In this document: in pieces, positions 1-7,363 of the stretch | How positions within the stretch are numbered: position 1 is the stretch's first letter | Layout: each line of letters opens with the position of its first letter | NCBI GenBank assembly: GCA_031290205.1 | Contig: JAITNZ010000032.1 | Span: 1 to 10,221 of the forward strand | Reading direction: 5' to 3' | DNA length: 10,221 bases | Source: Spirochaetaceae bacterium | GTDB taxonomy: Bacteria; Spirochaetota; Spirochaetia; Treponematales; Breznakiellaceae | Notes under the pieces: generated by a model | Told to the model about the DNA's origin: nothing | The model's input: only the letters and a program-made list of their open reading frames with translations | Databases searched by the model: none | Translations under genes and position numbers: made by a program

Positions 1-143
<143 letters not shown>

Positions 144-144
144 A

Positions 145-960
145 ATGCCGGTGTTTACCACGATACATGATATTATTTTCCCTGATATGCCGGAACTTAC
201 TTCACGGCTTGGACTCATCGCCCGTATGTATTGTTACCGGCGTGCCGGGAAATTATCGCACACTATTTTTACCGTATCCAAATTTTCAAAACAAAGAATT
301 ATGCATCATCTGGGGCTGGGGGAAAAAATTGTGGTAACAGGCAGCGCTATACAGAATTATATATATAATGATGATGATTGTTGTGGTGTTGATGTAACAA
401 CCGGCAATAAAACAAAATCAATTTTGTTTATCGGCAATATTAAAAAACACAAGGGGCTTGCCGTTCTGTTGAATGCCTTCGAGAGGGCGCGCAAAGCGGG
501 ACTTGATTATACCCTTGTTATTGTTGGGTCCGAAGAAAATTTCCGAAGCGTGGATACTGCATCGCTTCAGTATTGCAAAGATGCGGCAAGCGATTCCATT
601 CGCTGGACCGGCTATGTTTCTAACGAAGAATTACGGGGCTTGATCAAATCCGCCGCCCTTCTGGTGCAGCCCTCGCTGTATGAAGGGTTCTGCCTGCCGC
701 CGCTCGAAGCTATGATGCTGGGAACACCGGCGCTTATTTCTGATATACCCGTCTTAAAAGAAGTCTATGCCGATTTTCCGGTTGTTTTTTTTAAGGCAGG
801 AGATGCCGGTGATCTAAAGGATAAACTGATTGCGTTATTGCATAATAAGCCGTTTGTCCAAGTCCAACTGGACGAGAGCCAAAGAAACCGCTATACTTTC
901 AAAAAGACGGCGGCACTGATTTTGGAAGTGTTAGGGCATGAGGCGGGGGAGGGAGGATAA
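145..960 (+). CDS. Glycosyltransferase family 4 (group 1), N-terminally truncated
   Basis: This is the C-terminal 271 residues of a GT-B fold glycosyltransferase that would use a nucleotide-activated sugar to build a surface glycan or glycolipid; donor and acceptor cannot be read. The fragment opens with FTTIHDIIFP, normally roughly 90 to 100 residues into a GT4 protein, followed by the linker-type TVSKFSK (43-49). The Rossmann-like C-terminal domain starts near SILFIGNIKKHKG (92-104). The EX7E motif that contacts the donor nucleotide is E180-GFCLPPL-E188, followed by GTPALISD. The ATG at 145 is only the first methionine after the poly-C block: the frame stays open back to base 1, so the true start and most of the N-terminal domain are missing. 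The stop lies 3 bases before the ABC ATPase start, so it is probably the first visible gene of that operon. Family assignment is firm; the specific role is unknown. Confidence 0.88.
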   Translation: MPVFTTIHDIIFPDMPELTSRLGLIARMYCYRRAGKLSHTIFTVSKFSKQRIMHHLGLGEKIVVTGSAIQNYIYNDDDCCGVDVTTGNKTKSILFIGNIKKHKGLAVLLNAFERARKAGLDYTLVIVGSEENFRSVDTASLQYCKDAASDSIRWTGYVSNEELRGLIKSAALLVQPSLYEGFCLPPLEAMMLGTPALISDIPVLKEVYADFPVVFFKAGDAGDLKDKLIALLHNKPFVQVQLDESQRNRYTFKKTAALILEVLGHEAGEGG

Positions 961-963
961 AAA

Positions 964-1677
964 ATGTCTAGTAAGCAGATAATTATCGAATTAAAAGATC
1001 TTTGGAAGAGTTATTATCCGGGGAAAGTCCGCCTTGATGCGTTACGGGGGATTAACTTACAGCTTGTGCGCGGTGATTTTATCGCTGTCGCCGGTCCTTC
1101 CGGTTCGGGAAAAACAACGTTGATGAATATCATCGGGTTAATCGACAAACCGACCGAGGGCAGCGTCATTATAGAAGGTGAGGAGGCTGAGCATTGGACG
1201 AGGCGCTACCAGACAACAATGCGCCACGAAGCTATCGGGTTTATTTTTCAATCATTTAATTTGCTGCCTGTGCTCAGCGTATTTGAAAATGTTGAATTGC
1301 CGCTCTTGCTGGGGAAACAAAAAATGCGCCGGAAGGCGCGCAAGGATCATGTTGAACAGCTACTGGAGGAAGTAGGTCTTGCCGATAGGCGTAAGCATCT
1401 TCCGGCGGAGCTTTCAGGCGGACAGCAGCAGCGGGCGGCAATTGCCCGCGCCCTCGTAATGAAGCCGAAAATTGTGATTGCCGACGAGCCGACGGCAAAC
1501 CTTGATTCGCACAACGGCGAGCGAATTTTATCATTGATGAAAAAAATAAACGCGCTAGAGGGCACCACCTTTATATTTTCAACGCATGACCATGTAATAT
1601 GGGAGATGGCAAACCATGTTATTTTTTTGCAAGACGGGAATATTAAATCAGAAACAAAGAAAGGCGATCGGGACTAA
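964..1677 (+). CDS. ABC transporter ATP-binding protein, LolD/MacB type
   Basis: This 237-residue protein is a complete nucleotide-binding subunit that would power the two permeases that follow. All ABC motifs are intact: Walker A GPSGSGKT (44-51), Q-loop Q96 in FQSFNLLP, signature LSGGQQQR (150-157), Walker B ending in DE (174-175), D-loop NLD (179-181) and H-loop H208. The NLLPVLSVFENVELPL stretch after the Q-loop and the LSGGQQQR signature are typical of the LolD/MacB/FtsE group. That group works with FtsX-type permeases in lipoprotein release, macrolide or peptide export, or cell-wall control. The start is supported by GGGAGG at 951-956, seven bases before the ATG and overlapping the end of the glycosyltransferase gene. 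The permease starts two bases after this gene's stop. Substrate is unknown; LolCDE-like lipoprotein trafficking is one possibility. Confidence 0.93.
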   Translation: MSSKQIIIELKDLWKSYYPGKVRLDALRGINLQLVRGDFIAVAGPSGSGKTTLMNIIGLIDKPTEGSVIIEGEEAEHWTRRYQTTMRHEAIGFIFQSFNLLPVLSVFENVELPLLLGKQKMRRKARKDHVEQLLEEVGLADRRKHLPAELSGGQQQRAAIARALVMKPKIVIADEPTANLDSHNGERILSLMKKINALEGTTFIFSTHDHVIWEMANHVIFLQDGNIKSETKKGDRD

Positions 1678-1679
1678 CG

Positions 1680-3140
1680 ATGATATGGCTTTTAGCGGGA
1701 CGCAACATTGTTCGAAATACAAAAAACAGCGCTATCATCACGATATTGATTGCGGTTATCACCTTCCTTTTTTTTATCGGCAATACGATTCTTGGTCAAT
1801 CTGAACGGAGTTTGCATCAAGCCTATGTAGAATCTCTTACCGGTGACATCGTGATTGAAAAGGCAGCCGGTATTACGATGAGCCTTTTCGGCGCGAATGT
1901 CCCTCATCTGGAGGATTTCTTTCCCGTCGAAACACTGCCGGTATATAGTAATCTCGTTGAAATCGTCGAGGCTATGCCCGGTATAGAAACATATACCAGC
2001 CAAATATCAATTGTGTCCGCAGTGGAGATGCATGGGCAAACAAGCGGCGTTTTTGTATGCGGCATTGACGCAAAGAATTATTTTTCGCTCTTTCCCGAAA
2101 TTAGCTTACTTGAAGGCTCATTGCTAAAAGAGGGCGAAACCGGCGCAATGATAACCCGTGAACAGGCGGCGGCGCTTGAAAAATCAAGCGGGCAAAAGCC
2201 GCACATTGGAGAAGCCGTCCGTTTTTATTCTGCTGGGAAAGCCGGTTTTAAGATTCGGGAAGCGCCGCTTGTCGGCATATTTGCCTATAAAAACGCAAAC
2301 GAGCTGATGAACCGTATCGTCCTTAGCGACGCGCAAACCGCGCGGGTGCTTGCCGAAATTCAGGTTGCCAGCTCGGATGTCGAGCTTAGTCCCGACGCGC
2401 TCAATCTGTTAGCTGCGTCCGATATTGACGATATTTTTAGCGAAGAATTTTTGTTATCACAAGATGCTGAAGGGGCGCCAGACGGCAATGCGCTCGATAT
2501 GCTTGTAGAAAAATTAAGCCGTGAAGAAACCGAAAAAACGGAAAGCATGAGTGCGGCGGACGGCGCTTGGAATTTTATTTTGATACGAACAAAGCCGTAT
2601 ACGAATATAAAACAAACTATACACAAATTAAATACGCTGATAAAGCCCTATGGCGCCCTTGCTGTAGACTGGCGCGCCGCGGCGGGGATGTCCGCAATTC
2701 TGGTGCTGCTCTTGCAGGCGCTCTATAACGCGGGTATCGTCATTGTGTGTATCGCGGGCATGATAGCGATCGTGAATATTCTTTTGATTGCCGTCTATAA
2801 ACGAACACGGGAGATCGGCACCTTACGCGCTCTGGGTGCACGCGATAGCTATATCCGCCTTCTGTTAATCATAGAAAATTGCTCGCTTGGTTTATTGGGC
2901 GGCATCGTGGGAATCGCGCTTGGGCTTGTCCTCTTTGCTTTGGTGAATACATCAGCATTGCGGATTAGCAACGGATTGCTTGCCTCGCTCCTTGGCGGCG
3001 CCGTTCTACAAATTAATTTTTACTGGGCAAGCGCAGTGCTCTCGATGGTGTTTTCTGTCGTTTTAAGTTTTTTTGCCTTGTTGCTACCGGCGGAAACGGC
3101 TGTCCGTATAGAACCGGTAGTTGCGGTGCGGGAAGGATAG
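1680..3140 (+). CDS. ABC transporter permease, FtsX/MacB type (first)
   Basis: This 486-residue inner-membrane subunit has the type VII ABC layout: a first membrane helix at about 18-38, a large extracytoplasmic domain at about 40-335, then three helices at about 347-372, 398-423 and 448-470. The strongest family mark is YKRTREIGTLRALGA (373-387), the cytoplasmic loop after helix 2 that is conserved in FtsX, MacB and LolC/E and couples to the ATPase. Such proteins act by mechanical movement rather than a classical channel. The ATG lies two bases after the ATPase stop. I see only a weak ribosome binding site (AAAGG near 1660), so translation is probably coupled. The outer domain carries an acidic insert-like stretch at about 245-295 (DIDDIFSEEF...REETEKTES) that could be specific to this subfamily. 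Substrate is not determined. Confidence 0.9.
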   Translation: MIWLLAGRNIVRNTKNSAIITILIAVITFLFFIGNTILGQSERSLHQAYVESLTGDIVIEKAAGITMSLFGANVPHLEDFFPVETLPVYSNLVEIVEAMPGIETYTSQISIVSAVEMHGQTSGVFVCGIDAKNYFSLFPEISLLEGSLLKEGETGAMITREQAAALEKSSGQKPHIGEAVRFYSAGKAGFKIREAPLVGIFAYKNANELMNRIVLSDAQTARVLAEIQVASSDVELSPDALNLLAASDIDDIFSEEFLLSQDAEGAPDGNALDMLVEKLSREETEKTESMSAADGAWNFILIRTKPYTNIKQTIHKLNTLIKPYGALAVDWRAAAGMSAILVLLLQALYNAGIVIVCIAGMIAIVNILLIAVYKRTREIGTLRALGARDSYIRLLLIIENCSLGLLGGIVGIALGLVLFALVNTSALRISNGLLASLLGGAVLQINFYWASAVLSMVFSVVLSFFALLLPAETAVRIEPVVAVREG

Positions 3141-3146
3141 TATTGT

Positions 3147-4457
3147 ATGAATTTTGCAGCAACAATTTCTCTGTCTTCTAAGTATCTAGTTCGCTATAAA
3201 AGGCGTTATCTATTTTTATTTTTTGCGCTTGCTTTCGGCATTTGTATTGTTACTGTTATCACCTCGTTAAAAGCTGGCATGGCGGAGAATGTCTATTTTT
3301 CCGCCCAGGAACATTATACCGGAGATTTAATTCTTACCGGTTATATCGGTTCACGTCCGGCTTATACCGAGCGGCGTATGGACGTACGGTCTAAAGCGGC
3401 AGTTTTTGAGGCGGTGCACGAGTCAAAAATCCCGGTAACACGATATGCGGAACGGACATTATATAATGATGACGCAACTGTATTTTTTAACGGAGAATCA
3501 GTTCCCTTACGGTACTTAAACGGTGTTGATTGGGAAAATGAACGCCCCTATTTTGATAATTTATCTTATGTGGATGGTGAAACTCGAGCTTTAGATGATA
3601 ACAGCATCCTGCTTTCCGAACGGGTCGCGCAGAGTTTAGGCATCAAATGCGGCGACAATCTTCTTTTAGAATTAATGAATAGCAATAAACAGAAGGACAC
3701 CAGAAACTTTGTCGTTGGCAGGATATTCCGCGACAACACTCTTTTTGGGTTTTATAAGGCATTTATATCCAGACGGACAATGAATGGACTACTCGGATTT
3801 GAACAAGATGATTGTTCCAGCATCGGATTGTTTTTAATCAACCGCGCCAATATCGACAAATACCAAAAAGAATTGCATGAAACGTTATCGGTAAAAACGC
3901 TAACCGCTCCATTGCTCATGAACGAGGAAGAACTGGACAGGGCGCACGCCGATCTCTGGGTAGGAATAAAAATCTTCATTGTTCCCATCGCTATCAATCT
4001 TTCGGATATCAATCAAATTTTGGATGCGCTCAATATATTAACATTATTTCTCTATATTATGATGTTGATTATTATTCTTGTAAGCGCCTCAGTTACCTAT
4101 AGATTGATACTCCATGAAAGAACCAAAGAAATCGGCACTATGCGGGCAATAGGCTTTTATGAACAGAGTGTCAGGAATATTCTTATTTCGGAAACATTCC
4201 TCTTGGGAACTATTTCGATAATAATAGGTTTTTGTTTATCCCTGCTCTTACTACAGCTTGCCTCGCTGCTTTCTTTTTCGTGGTTCCCCAGCTTCGATAT
4301 ATTCTTAAAAGACGGGCATCTTACGGCGCAGTGGACTGCTACTGAACTTGCCCGCAACAGTATTGCGATATACATCGTGCTTTTTATCGCCGTATGGTTC
4401 CCAACTTTTCACGTATCAAAGGCTCCGTTGCCCGGGCTTCTTTCCGGTAGCAACTAA
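3147..4457 (+). CDS. ABC transporter permease, FtsX/MacB type (second)
   Basis: This 436-residue protein has the same architecture as the preceding permease and probably forms a heterodimer with it, as LolC and LolE do. Helix 1 is at about 20-40, the extracytoplasmic domain at about 41-290, and helices 2 to 4 at about 295-320, 348-372 and 404-420. The diagnostic loop is HERTKEIGTMRAIG (323-336). The start is supported by GGAAGG at 3131-3136, which overlaps the end of the first permease gene, with a 10-base spacer. It is the last gene of the plus-strand operon and meets the nucleotidase gene tail to tail 23 bases later. It diverges clearly from the first permease in its outer domain, which argues for distinct partner roles rather than a recent duplication. 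Confidence 0.9.
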   Translation: MNFAATISLSSKYLVRYKRRYLFLFFALAFGICIVTVITSLKAGMAENVYFSAQEHYTGDLILTGYIGSRPAYTERRMDVRSKAAVFEAVHESKIPVTRYAERTLYNDDATVFFNGESVPLRYLNGVDWENERPYFDNLSYVDGETRALDDNSILLSERVAQSLGIKCGDNLLLELMNSNKQKDTRNFVVGRIFRDNTLFGFYKAFISRRTMNGLLGFEQDDCSSIGLFLINRANIDKYQKELHETLSVKTLTAPLLMNEEELDRAHADLWVGIKIFIVPIAINLSDINQILDALNILTLFLYIMMLIIILVSASVTYRLILHERTKEIGTMRAIGFYEQSVRNILISETFLLGTISIIIGFCLSLLLLQLASLLSFSWFPSFDIFLKDGHLTAQWTATELARNSIAIYIVLFIAVWFPTFHVSKAPLPGLLSGSN

Positions 4458-4491
4458 GCCCTCTGGTTTATCATCTGCCCTTAGGGGCTTA
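4455..4491. terminator. Inverted repeat between convergent genes (weak bidirectional terminator candidate)
   Basis: TAAGCCC (4455-4461) and GGGCTTA (4485-4491) are perfect inverted repeats separated by 23 bases. They lie across the 23-base gap between two convergent genes and include both stop codons. There is no T-run on either side, so it is at best a weak terminator; it may instead limit convergent read-through. A tighter alternative hairpin, CCC TTA GGG, sits inside it. Confidence 0.3.
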
Positions 4492-6016
4492 CGCCGCCAA
4501 CTACGGTAATCCGTCCGTCTGTGGCGGGGCTTATCAGCCCTTTTTGAGCACGGATGTATTCTACCACCACCGAGGAGAGGAGCAGCGATGTGTTGAAGGG
4601 CTCCCGCGATTGGGTAAGGACCGTGTATCCGTCCCCACCGCCAAGAAGATAGTCGTTGGTGCAGAAGCGGTAGTCACGCTCACTTTCCACCGGCGCACCG
4701 TTGATAGTCAGACCTTCGAGGCGTCCCTTGCCGCTTGTGTAGTCGATGGTGTAGCGAACTTCTTTTGAAACTTGGGCAAACGCTCCCGCGCCTTGGTTGA
4801 TACCGGCGATAAAATCGAACAGTTCGATAATTTCTTTCCCTTTAAGAGTGGCAATAAACAGGTAGTTTTCGAAAGGTAGCATCGTGAGAATCTGCTCGCG
4901 GGTAATCGGTCCCTTGGGGATTTCCGCCCGGATGTTCCCGCCGTTCTGTAAGGCAAAATCAAGCTGTTGATTGTGCACGCTCCTAAAATACCAGACATTA
5001 GCGTCGCAGACCATGTCGCCCAAAGCTGTTTCTTGGTATCGGGTCCGGCGTTTCCCAAAAACGAACGTATCCTGCGCCTGCCCCACCACTTCCTTGAGGC
5101 TTTCGTTGGCTATGGATATATAGGGCGCCAGCATCTCCGTTACCTCCGGGTCGGGACCAATGGGAATCGCCTTCCAGCTAAAGCCCGCGAGCTTGCCTCC
5201 CCGCACGGTAAGTTTCCCGTGCCCCACATATTTGCCCCATTCGTTGGCGGTAACAATATAGGTGTCGTTCACGCGGATAGGCTCTGCAATGTAGCTATGT
5301 GAATGTCCATCCACGATGATGTCTATACCCGGCACCGCCGCCGCCAATTCAGGGGAGGTGATGTGGTCGGGGGCTTCCTTCACGTTGCCAATATGGGTAA
5401 CTCCGATAACGACGGCAACTTTTTCGGTATTCCGTAGGATGTCTACCACCGCGCGGGCGGCTTCAACCTCGTTTATAAATTCAAGGCTGGCGTCGGGGCT
5501 GGCAATGATTTTTGTCCTCAAGGTAGTTAGCCCAAAAATACCCACGGTAAAGCCGTCGTAACGCTTCACCAGATACTGCCGCCCCCCCAGAAAAGCGCCG
5601 TCGGCTGTTTTGATATTTGACGACACAAAGGGGGCATCTGCCAGCGCCATCTGTGCCAGTAGCTTTTCTTGTTTCCCGTCAAATTCGTGGTTCCCAAAAA
5701 CCAGCGCATCGTAACCCATGATGTTGTAGCCCTTGATATCAGGCTCGGCGTTAAACATATTTGAAAGGGCGCTGCCGGTGTTAATATCACCTGCATCCAC
5801 GAGGAGCACCTGCGGTTCCACCGCCTTCACCGCCTTAATATACGCCGCCTGTTCGGCAAGCCCGCCCTTGCCATCATTGGGAAGGACGCTCCCATGGTGG
5901 TCGTTAGTGTGAAGCAGGATGAGCTCGCTCGCCCCCTGCTTTCCAACACAGTTTAGCGCTAGTGATGCGGCAAGCACAATCGCGGCAAAACCAGACAATT
6001 TCTTAAAACTCTTCAT
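4481..6016 (-). CDS. 5'-nucleotidase / 2',3'-cyclic phosphodiesterase, probable lipoprotein
   Basis: This 511-residue exported enzyme would hydrolyse extracellular or periplasmic nucleotides (or nucleotide sugars or cyclic nucleotides) for nucleoside and phosphate salvage. Residues 1-23 form a signal peptide ending LALN-C23. A -1 Asn is unusual for the classical lipobox but tolerated in spirochaetes, so lipid anchoring at C23 is likely but not certain. The N-terminal calcineurin-like metallophosphatase domain has all metal motifs: NDHH (38-41), DAGD (74-77), GNHE (108-111), THIG with H208, and DGHSHS (236-241). The C-terminal 5'-nucleotidase domain shows QNGGNIRAEIPKG (357-369), LPFENYL (380-386) and the substrate-stacking loop NDYLLGGGDGY (454-464). 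Length fits UshA-type enzymes. The start is supported by TAGGAG at about 6023-6028, six bases before the ATG. The gene is transcribed alone, bounded by the terminator at 6058-6088 and the convergent operon. The exact substrate cannot be told from sequence. Confidence 0.93.
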   Translation of the reverse strand: MKSFKKLSGFAAIVLAASLALNCVGKQGASELILLHTNDHHGSVLPNDGKGGLAEQAAYIKAVKAVEPQVLLVDAGDINTGSALSNMFNAEPDIKGYNIMGYDALVFGNHEFDGKQEKLLAQMALADAPFVSSNIKTADGAFLGGRQYLVKRYDGFTVGIFGLTTLRTKIIASPDASLEFINEVEAARAVVDILRNTEKVAVVIGVTHIGNVKEAPDHITSPELAAAVPGIDIIVDGHSHSYIAEPIRVNDTYIVTANEWGKYVGHGKLTVRGGKLAGFSWKAIPIGPDPEVTEMLAPYISIANESLKEVVGQAQDTFVFGKRRTRYQETALGDMVCDANVWYFRSVHNQQLDFALQNGGNIRAEIPKGPITREQILTMLPFENYLFIATLKGKEIIELFDFIAGINQGAGAFAQVSKEVRYTIDYTSGKGRLEGLTINGAPVESERDYRFCTNDYLLGGGDGYTVLTQSREPFNTSLLLSSVVVEYIRAQKGLISPATDGRITVVGGVSP

Positions 6017-6036
6017 ATCTATCTCCTAAGGCGTTA

Positions 6037-6065
6037 ATCTTAGCACAAAGAATAGGGAATAAAAA
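6037..6065 (-). promoter_or_regulatory. Candidate sigma-70 promoter for the 5'-nucleotidase gene
   Basis: On the minus strand, TAAGAT (6042-6037) matches four of six -10 bases. A 17-base spacer separates it from TTTTTA (6065-6060), a poor -35. Transcription would start near 6030, just upstream of the TAGGAG site. The -35 overlaps the T-tract of the upstream terminator, a compact arrangement. Support is limited to spacing and the -10. Confidence 0.3.
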
Positions 6066-6088
6066 ATCCCCGCCGCAGAGCGACGGGG
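6058..6088 (-). terminator. Rho-independent terminator of the pepF-plsC unit
   Basis: Read on the minus strand, CCCCGTCGC (6088-6080) pairs with GCGGCGGGG (6076-6068) over nine base pairs, including one T-G wobble, with loop TCT. It is followed at once by ATTTTTTATT (6067-6058). The G-U pair forms only in minus-strand RNA; the plus strand would have a C-A mismatch and no T-run, so the direction is clear. It would stop transcripts coming from plsC, although it lies about 525 bases beyond the plsC stop, on the far side of the repeat cluster. Confidence 0.78.
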
Positions 6089-6097
6089 TGACGGCTT

Positions 6098-6180
6098 ATT
6101 GAAAATTTCTCATTGAAGTCTTTGCTTATGCGGGGGAACATATCCCCCGCACCCCCACTTTGAACCGCCCCAAGGGGCGG
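6098..6180 (+). repeat. Repeat R1, copy 1 (83 bp, two hairpins)
   Basis: This 83-base unit matches 6298-6380 at an exact 200-base offset with five mismatches by eye. It contains two strong hairpins: GCGGGGGA (6130-6137) with TCCCCCGC (6143-6150), and CCGCCCC (6165-6171) with GGGGCGG (6174-6180). The segment between them, ACCCCCACTTTGAA, is identical in both copies. Neither hairpin has a following T-run, so these are not ordinary terminators. Read on the minus strand the unit encodes the peptide RRPLGRFKVGVRGICSPA, a repeat by-product rather than a gene. Confidence 0.85.
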
Positions 6181-6254
6181 CGCACAGGCTCACCTAAAGG
6201 TGAACCTGCGATATCGCTTAGTGTTGACTTGTTCTGCGCCACGCCATGAACGAT
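6181..6254. repeat. Hairpin-rich spacer between repeat modules
   Basis: This stretch links R1 copy 1 to R2. It has a hairpin TCACCT-AA-AGGTGA (about 6190-6203), which can extend by GG/CC across a mismatch, and a perfect 10-base palindrome GCGATATCGC (6208-6217). It belongs to the repeat mosaic; I see no gene or promoter in it. Confidence 0.5.
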
Positions 6255-6298
6255 TAACCGCAACAACGCCCTTGCAGGCGCGTCTATTGGGCGGGGTA
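6255..6298 (+). repeat. Repeat R2, copy 1 (44 bp with central hairpin)
   Basis: The unit is TAACCGCAACAAC (6255-6267), a 17-base core, then TATTGGGCGGGGTA (6285-6298). Both arms recur exactly and inverted at 10178-10221 with the same 17-base core length. The core forms a small hairpin, CGCC/GGCG when read on the minus strand. Its right arm runs directly into R1 copy 2. Confidence 0.8.
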
Positions 6299-6380
6299 TT
6301 GAAGATGTCTCACTGAAGTCTTTGCTTATGCGGGGGAACATCTCCCCCGCACCCCCACTTTGAACCGCCCCAAGGGGCGA
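6298..6380 (+). repeat. Repeat R1, copy 2 (83 bp, two hairpins)
   Basis: Second copy of the unit at 6098-6180. The first hairpin is intact with only a loop change (ACATA to ACATC). The second hairpin loses its last pair because the final base is A instead of G. Changes falling in the loop and at the stem end fit selection on the fold or recent duplication. Confidence 0.85.
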
Positions 6381-6389
6381 CGGCTGGGC

Positions 6390-6404
6390 GGGGTATCAGA
6401 CCCC
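6390..6404. repeat. Short hairpin GGGGT/ACCCC joining R1 and R3
   Basis: GGGGT (6390-6394) and ACCCC (6400-6404) form a five-base-pair stem with loop ATCAG. It is preceded by GGGCGGGGTAT, which is shared with the right arm of R2, so this looks like a junction between repeat modules. No T-run follows. Confidence 0.4.
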
Positions 6405-6459
6405 AAGTGGATGACGCCTTTTTCATACTGAAGGCGAAGGGAGAAAGCGCCTGAGGCGC
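6400..6459 (+). repeat. Repeat R3, copy A (about 60 bp with GCGCC/GGCGC hairpin)
   Basis: This segment aligns in inverted orientation with 9247-9306, with one single-base gap in the core and a less regular outer end. The shared core is TCATACTGAAGGC. The hairpin GCGCC-TGA-GGCGC lies at 6447-6459; in the other copy one stem pair is changed on both sides. The remaining 6460-6613 toward the acyltransferase shows a weak hairpin at 6503-6535 and AATGA-type short repeats, but no gene I can support. Confidence 0.75.
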
Positions 6460-6613
6460 AATGAGGAATAGGGTGAAGAGCATACTCCTCTATCACTATT
6501 TTGCCGAAACAGATAATATCTGCTTTTTTCTCGGCTTCGTTCATGTGGTTCGGGTTTAAAATCGGAACCGCTGAATTTCTCCAATTCGCAATTCTTTCAA
6601 TCCTGCTCATTGC

Positions 6614-7363
6614 TCATTCTTCATTGTTCAACATTTCCTCTATCGCGCGGTGGGCGTCGCAGGCTAGACTCTGGCGGTCCGCGCCCGTGGCGGCTTGCTC
6701 AGCATAAATGGGTTTGCCGAAAGAAATCGTGACGGGGCGCCGGATCACCAGTCCGGTTTTTTCATACAGTTCGTAGCTACCGGCGATCGCTACCGGCACG
6801 ATGGGCATTCCCGACTTGAGGGCAAGCTTGAACGCGCCCGCTCTGAAGGGGAGCAGCCCCCTGCCCTGACTGCGCGTTCCTTCCGGGAATATCAACATGG
6901 AGCCGCCGCTCTGAATGCGCCGGACGCCGCGCGCAATCGTATCGAACGCCTTGCGGGGGTTTTTTCTGTCGATAAAAAGCCCCCCCAGAAGCGGAATCCA
7001 AATGTTGAGGAAGGGGATGAAGGATAATTCTTTTTTTGCGATGAAACCAAATGGGCGCCCCGCATAAGACAGGAGCAGCACGATGTCATACATGCCCGAA
7101 TGGTTGCTGACGAAACAGAGCCCGCCTTTTTTGATGATGTTTTCCCGCCCGATAACGCGGGGTTTCGAGCGTATCATCCATATACTGATGCGCGCCCAGC
7201 CTTGCGCCAGCTTATATGTCCAGAAGAGGGCGGCTTTGCGAAAGGGCGTGAAGTAGATGATCATCCCGATGAGCCCGAAGGGGAGGAGGATGACGAGGCA
7301 CAAGAAGAAAAAGCCGAACGCGTAAAACGTGACGATGTGGTCAAAACTGAACTTACGACGCAA
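6614..7363 (-). CDS. plsC: 1-acyl-sn-glycerol-3-phosphate acyltransferase (PlsC/LPLAT family)
   Basis: This membrane acyltransferase would transfer an acyl chain to lysophosphatidic acid to form phosphatidic acid, the precursor of membrane phospholipids. With the start at TTG 7363 it has 249 residues. A hydrophobic segment at about 11-39 anchors it. The four family motifs are present: NHSGMYD (87-93) with catalytic H88 and D93, GLFIDR (128-133), FPEGTRS (159-165) and IVPVAIAG (188-195). I prefer TTG 7363 because GGAGG sits six bases upstream at 7370-7374; an upstream TTG at 7384 would add seven residues but lacks such a site. Either way the gene overlaps the end of pepF (11 bases with the preferred start), and its ribosome binding site lies inside pepF, so translation is probably coupled. 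Family is sure; acceptor specificity (lysophosphatidate against another lysolipid) is inferred. Confidence 0.9.
   Translation of the reverse strand: MRRKFSFDHIVTFYAFGFFFLCLVILLPFGLIGMIIYFTPFRKAALFWTYKLAQGWARISIWMIRSKPRVIGRENIIKKGGLCFVSNHSGMYDIVLLLSYAGRPFGFIAKKELSFIPFLNIWIPLLGGLFIDRKNPRKAFDTIARGVRRIQSGGSMLIFPEGTRSQGRGLLPFRAGAFKLALKSGMPIVPVAIAGSYELYEKTGLVIRRPVTISFGKPIYAEQAATGADRQSLACDAHRAIEEMLNNEE

Noticed and set aside
6126..6341. 71-residue minus-strand frame
   Set aside because: It lies wholly in the R1-R2-R1 repeat mosaic and starts inside a repeat hairpin.
6098..6380. CRISPR array
   Set aside because: There are only two 83-base units at 200-base spacing, and the spacer is itself made of repeat modules; no cas genes are present.
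6503..6535. Plus-strand terminator with CAGAT/ATCTG stem and a T-run
   Set aside because: The stem is only five A/T-rich pairs and no plus-strand gene lies upstream that would need it.
6326..6610. 94-residue minus-strand frame starting six bases after the plsC stop
   Set aside because: More than half of it is R3 and R1 repeat sequence, it lacks a clear ribosome binding site, and I recognise no protein family in the remainder.
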